This document shows, in pieces, positions 5,382 through 7,298 of a DNA stretch of 7,298 bases. Below the pieces are notes generated by a model, which was not told the origin of the DNA, did not search any database, and was given only the letters and a program-made list of their open reading frames with translations. A program made the translations under genes and the position numbers. Each line of letters starts with the position of its first letter. The stretch's first letter is position 1. Source of the stretch: Acidobacteriota bacterium (GTDB taxonomy: Bacteria > Acidobacteriota > UBA6911 > RPQK01 > JAPXNP01); assembly GCA_030614585.1 (NCBI GenBank), contig JAUWTT010000196.1, forward strand, positions 1 to 7,298. The letters run 5' to 3'.

Positions 5382-7133
5382 ATGAATCTGACACTCATCC
5401 GCCGGAGAGTTTTTTCGATATTCTTCTGGGCTTTCACCTGTTCCTGGCTGTTCGCACAGTCGATCAATGAGTACAGGCAGCAGGTTGCGAGTTTGATGGT
5501 TGATTTTCGTTGGGAGGAAGCCCTTCAGGTGGCACGTACAGGGCTAGAGCAGTTCCCCACGGACCCGGATCTACTGGTCGCAGCAGGGGCGCTGTCGATG
5601 AAACTCGGAAAGACTTCGGAAAGTGTTCGTCTGGTTAGGAGAGCTCTCGAGCAACCGCAGGTGAATCCTACCCTCTTGCGGATACTCGCCGATCTGAAAT
5701 TGGCCGGTGGGGATTCCGGAGCTGCCGTTGCCCTATATGAGAAGGCGCTCGAGGCTGGAAACGATCAAGCCTTTCTTCGTCACCAATTAGCCAGGGCTCT
5801 TTTTAAGCGAGGCCGCGAAGAGGAGGCTCTGGAGAATAGTGCTCGGGCGGTGGAACTGGATGGGCATGATCCGAGGTACAGACGTCTTTATGCGCTGCTG
5901 TTAGATCAGAGTGGCCGGCCGGATAGAGCGGTTCAAGAGTTGAAGCTGGCTCGGGCCCTGGCTCCGGAGGATGCCCGGATTCTCTTGCGGCTGAGCGACA
6001 AAGAAAGGCATTTGGGTCATCCCGGGCGCGCCATTGAGTTCTTGGAGATGGCCCACGACGCGGACCCCGAGAACCCACTCTATCCGTCACTCCTGGCTGA
6101 ACTCTATCAGGAACTGGGTGTGGCTTCAGAAGCGGAGAATTACAGGCAGACCGCCGCCAGGTTGGAAAGTGCATTCGAGTTCTATATGAAAGCCTTGGAA
6201 CTGGTTTCAGAAGGCCGACCCTCGGAAGCGGTACCACTTCTGGAGAAAGCCACGGCCGAGACTCCCGAGTTTGCGACGGGAACGCTGTTTCTCGCTCATT
6301 TGTACCGCAAGATAGGGGAGCCCGAAAAGGCTCTCGAGTTGTACAATCAGATCCTTGAGCACAATCCCTCCAGTTCTCGGGCTACTCAAGAGCTGGCTTG
6401 GCTCTATGTGACCCGGGGCGATCTTGACTCGGCCGTTTCGTTACTCGAGTCTTCAACTCAGAGACAAGACAATCTGCATCTACTCGAGGGTTACCGGAAG
6501 CAGTTAGCTGAAGATTGGGATGGAGCGATCTCAGAGTTCATGAAGGTGGAACCAGCTTATCCCCTGGATACCGGCGTATTGTTGCAACTTAGTTTCTGCC
6601 TGAGTTCGGTGGGAAGGGCCGAAGATGCTCTCCGCTATCTCGAAAAAGCCTACAAGGTCAGCCCCGGCGATACTGAGATTGAGAATGCAGCTCGTCAAGT
6701 ACGCTTCGAACACGCGATCAGAATGGAGAATCAGGGCCGGTGGGCGGACGCCTTGCCGCTACTCGAGCGTCTTTGTCTTGAAGAGGAGAAGACTGAGTAT
6801 CTGCTGCATAAGGCCTATGTGGAGCAGAAATTGGGCCGTTTCAAGGAGGCTGTCGAGGATTACCGAAGTGGCCTCCGCCTTGATCCGGATGCTTCATGGG
6901 CTCGGATCAATCTGACGGTGTGCCTGGATGCACTTTTCCTCTACCATGAAGCAACCGAGCAGTGGCAGTACCTGGTGGCACAGGACCCACAGCCGAAACA
7001 TATTTACGGATTGGGCCTGAGTCTAGTCCGATATTGGAAGCTGAAGGAGGGGTGGTCGTTGGTTAAGCAGGCTGCTGCTGCAGGTCACCAACCGGCGGAG
7101 AGATTGTTGGAGCGCAAGCGACGGTGGCGGTAG
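5382..7133 (+). CDS. Exported tetratricopeptide-repeat (TPR) protein
   Basis: The protein is 583 aa. Residues 1-26 are a Sec signal peptide: a LIRRR positive cluster, a hydrophobic stretch rich in Phe and Trp, and WLFAQ before the likely cleavage site. The rest is a solenoid of TPR helix pairs with the usual G-x-x-x-x-A and A-L-E-x-x-P signatures. Clear units include residues 129-160 (LARALFKRGREEEALENSARAVEL), 298-330 (LAHLYRKIGEPEKALELYNQILEHNP), 396-430 (FCLSSVGRAEDALRYLEKAYKVSPGD) and 472-503 (AYVEQKLGRFKEAVEDYRSGLRLDPD), with more degenerate units between. No catalytic domain is seen. Such proteins are scaffolds for protein binding; export places this one in the periplasm or at the membrane. 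It is divergent from the exported-protein/barrel operon and shares its 192-bp control region, so a joint envelope role is plausible. The ATG has only a weak AAGA upstream (5369-5372). Confidence 0.9.
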   Translation: MNLTLIRRRVFSIFFWAFTCSWLFAQSINEYRQQVASLMVDFRWEEALQVARTGLEQFPTDPDLLVAAGALSMKLGKTSESVRLVRRALEQPQVNPTLLRILADLKLAGGDSGAAVALYEKALEAGNDQAFLRHQLARALFKRGREEEALENSARAVELDGHDPRYRRLYALLLDQSGRPDRAVQELKLARALAPEDARILLRLSDKERHLGHPGRAIEFLEMAHDADPENPLYPSLLAELYQELGVASEAENYRQTAARLESAFEFYMKALELVSEGRPSEAVPLLEKATAETPEFATGTLFLAHLYRKIGEPEKALELYNQILEHNPSSSRATQELAWLYVTRGDLDSAVSLLESSTQRQDNLHLLEGYRKQLAEDWDGAISEFMKVEPAYPLDTGVLLQLSFCLSSVGRAEDALRYLEKAYKVSPGDTEIENAARQVRFEHAIRMENQGRWADALPLLERLCLEEEKTEYLLHKAYVEQKLGRFKEAVEDYRSGLRLDPDASWARINLTVCLDALFLYHEATEQWQYLVAQDPQPKHIYGLGLSLVRYWKLKEGWSLVKQAAAAGHQPAERLLERKRRWR

Positions 7134-7147
7134 GGTGTCGGTGGGGG

Positions 7148-7182
7148 AGTAAGTAGTGAGAAGTAAGAAGTAAGTAGTGAGC
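7148..7182. repeat. Heptamer array of consensus AGTRAGN, five copies
   Basis: Starting 14 bases after the TPR stop codon, five adjacent heptamers follow AGTRAGN (AGTAAGT, AGTGAGA, AGTAAGA, AGTAAGT, AGTGAGC). The 13-mer AGTAAGTAGTGAG occurs exactly twice, at 7148-7160 and 7169-7181, 21 bases apart. It is non-coding as far as I can see and lies immediately before a GC-rich nested hairpin. Confidence 0.7.
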
Positions 7183-7243
7183 GGCCTGCCCTCCATAAGC
7201 TTCAGCGAAGGAGGGTCATCGGTTATAGGTTAACGGTGGCCGC
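7181..7243. repeat. Nested inverted repeats forming a composite hairpin
   Basis: An outer pair GCGGCC (7181-7186) and GGCCGC (7238-7243) encloses an inner pair CCCTCC (7189-7194) and GGAGGG (7210-7215). Between the inner arms, CTTC-AGC-GAAG (7200-7210) can form a small competing stem. The inner motif CCCTCC..AGCTTCAGCGAAGGAGGG resembles an interspersed intergenic hairpin repeat that I recall from acidobacterial and verrucomicrobial genomes; this is recollection and was not checked. It could also act as the 3' end of the TPR transcript, but there is no T-tract. Confidence 0.5.
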
Positions 7244-7256
7244 ATGTCTAGAATTC

Positions 7257-7284
7257 GAAAATCGTAAATCGTAAATCGAAAATC
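7257..7284. repeat. Heptamer array of consensus GWAAATC, four copies
   Basis: Four perfect-phase heptamers read GAAAATC, GTAAATC, GTAAATC, GAAAATC. The array is symmetric in order (a-b-b-a). It is preceded by TCTAGAATTC and lies at the right edge of the window, so its true extent or the next gene cannot be judged. Its reverse complement (GATTTAC, GATTTTC) resembles the GATTAC hexamers and TTTCGATT segments at 1547-1592. Confidence 0.65.
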
Positions 7285-7298
7285 CCTTACCAAACTCC

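Noticed and set aside
5382..5459. Lipoprotein signal for the TPR protein (Cys20 in AFTCSW)
   Set aside because: The residues before Cys do not fit a lipobox (Ala-Phe-Thr rather than Leu-Ala/Ser-Gly/Ala). The site after LFAQ fits ordinary signal peptidase I better.
5803..6237. Minus-strand open frame of 144 codons inside the TPR gene
   Set aside because: The translation is rich in Pro, Arg and Ser with no domain pattern, which is typical of the antisense of Glu/Leu/Ala/Gly-rich repeats. The sense strand has clear TPR units.
7148..7284. CRISPR array
   Set aside because: The repeats are 7 bases long and directly adjacent, without spacers, and no cas-like gene is present.

Overview
The window looks like chromosomal DNA of an acidobacterium or a close relative. 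The main evidence is a large outer-membrane beta-barrel of the carboxypeptidase-regulatory/TonB-receptor (Oar-like) type, a family greatly expanded in Acidobacteriota of the Solibacter/Bryobacter kind. Supporting evidence is an exported TPR protein, an exported protein of a type I associate with that phylum, and GC-moderate, repeat-decorated intergenic DNA. The phylum assignment is inference from protein style, not from a marker gene.

Layout, left to right. (1) Bases 2-175 (+) are the last 57 codons of a Gfo/Idh/MocA-family oxidoreductase, cut by the window edge. (2) Bases 176-324 hold a terminator-like hairpin and a plausible sigma70 promoter. (3) Bases 325-1488 (+) encode a 387-aa phosphofructokinase whose active-site motifs (GGDDT and PKTMDND) are those of pyrophosphate-dependent enzymes. 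(4) Bases 1489-1641 form a convergent junction with a small hairpin and a degenerate hexamer array. (5) Bases 5189-1642 (-) are a two-gene operon: a 229-aa exported protein of unknown function, then a 953-aa outer-membrane barrel. The two are joined by an ATGA stop/start overlap. The barrel has the signal peptide, the N-terminal carboxypeptidase-regulatory-like domain and the C-terminal Phe of its family, but the plug region appears to be missing. (6) Bases 5190-5381 are a divergent intergenic region with a perfect 7-nt inverted repeat and a stem that would cover the ribosome binding site of the minus-strand operon. (7) Bases 5382-7133 (+) encode a 583-aa exported TPR protein. (8) Bases 7134-7298 hold a composite non-coding element: two different period-7 arrays flanking a nested hairpin.

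How the parts may work together. The left part is central or sugar metabolism (oxidoreductase tail, PPi-PFK). The right part is a cell-envelope module: the 229-aa protein and the barrel are translationally coupled and probably made together, and the divergent TPR protein is also exported and shares their control region. This suggests, but does not prove, a common envelope function. No RNA genes, CRISPR array, transposase or phage genes were seen, and no gene-free stretch exceeds 200 bases.
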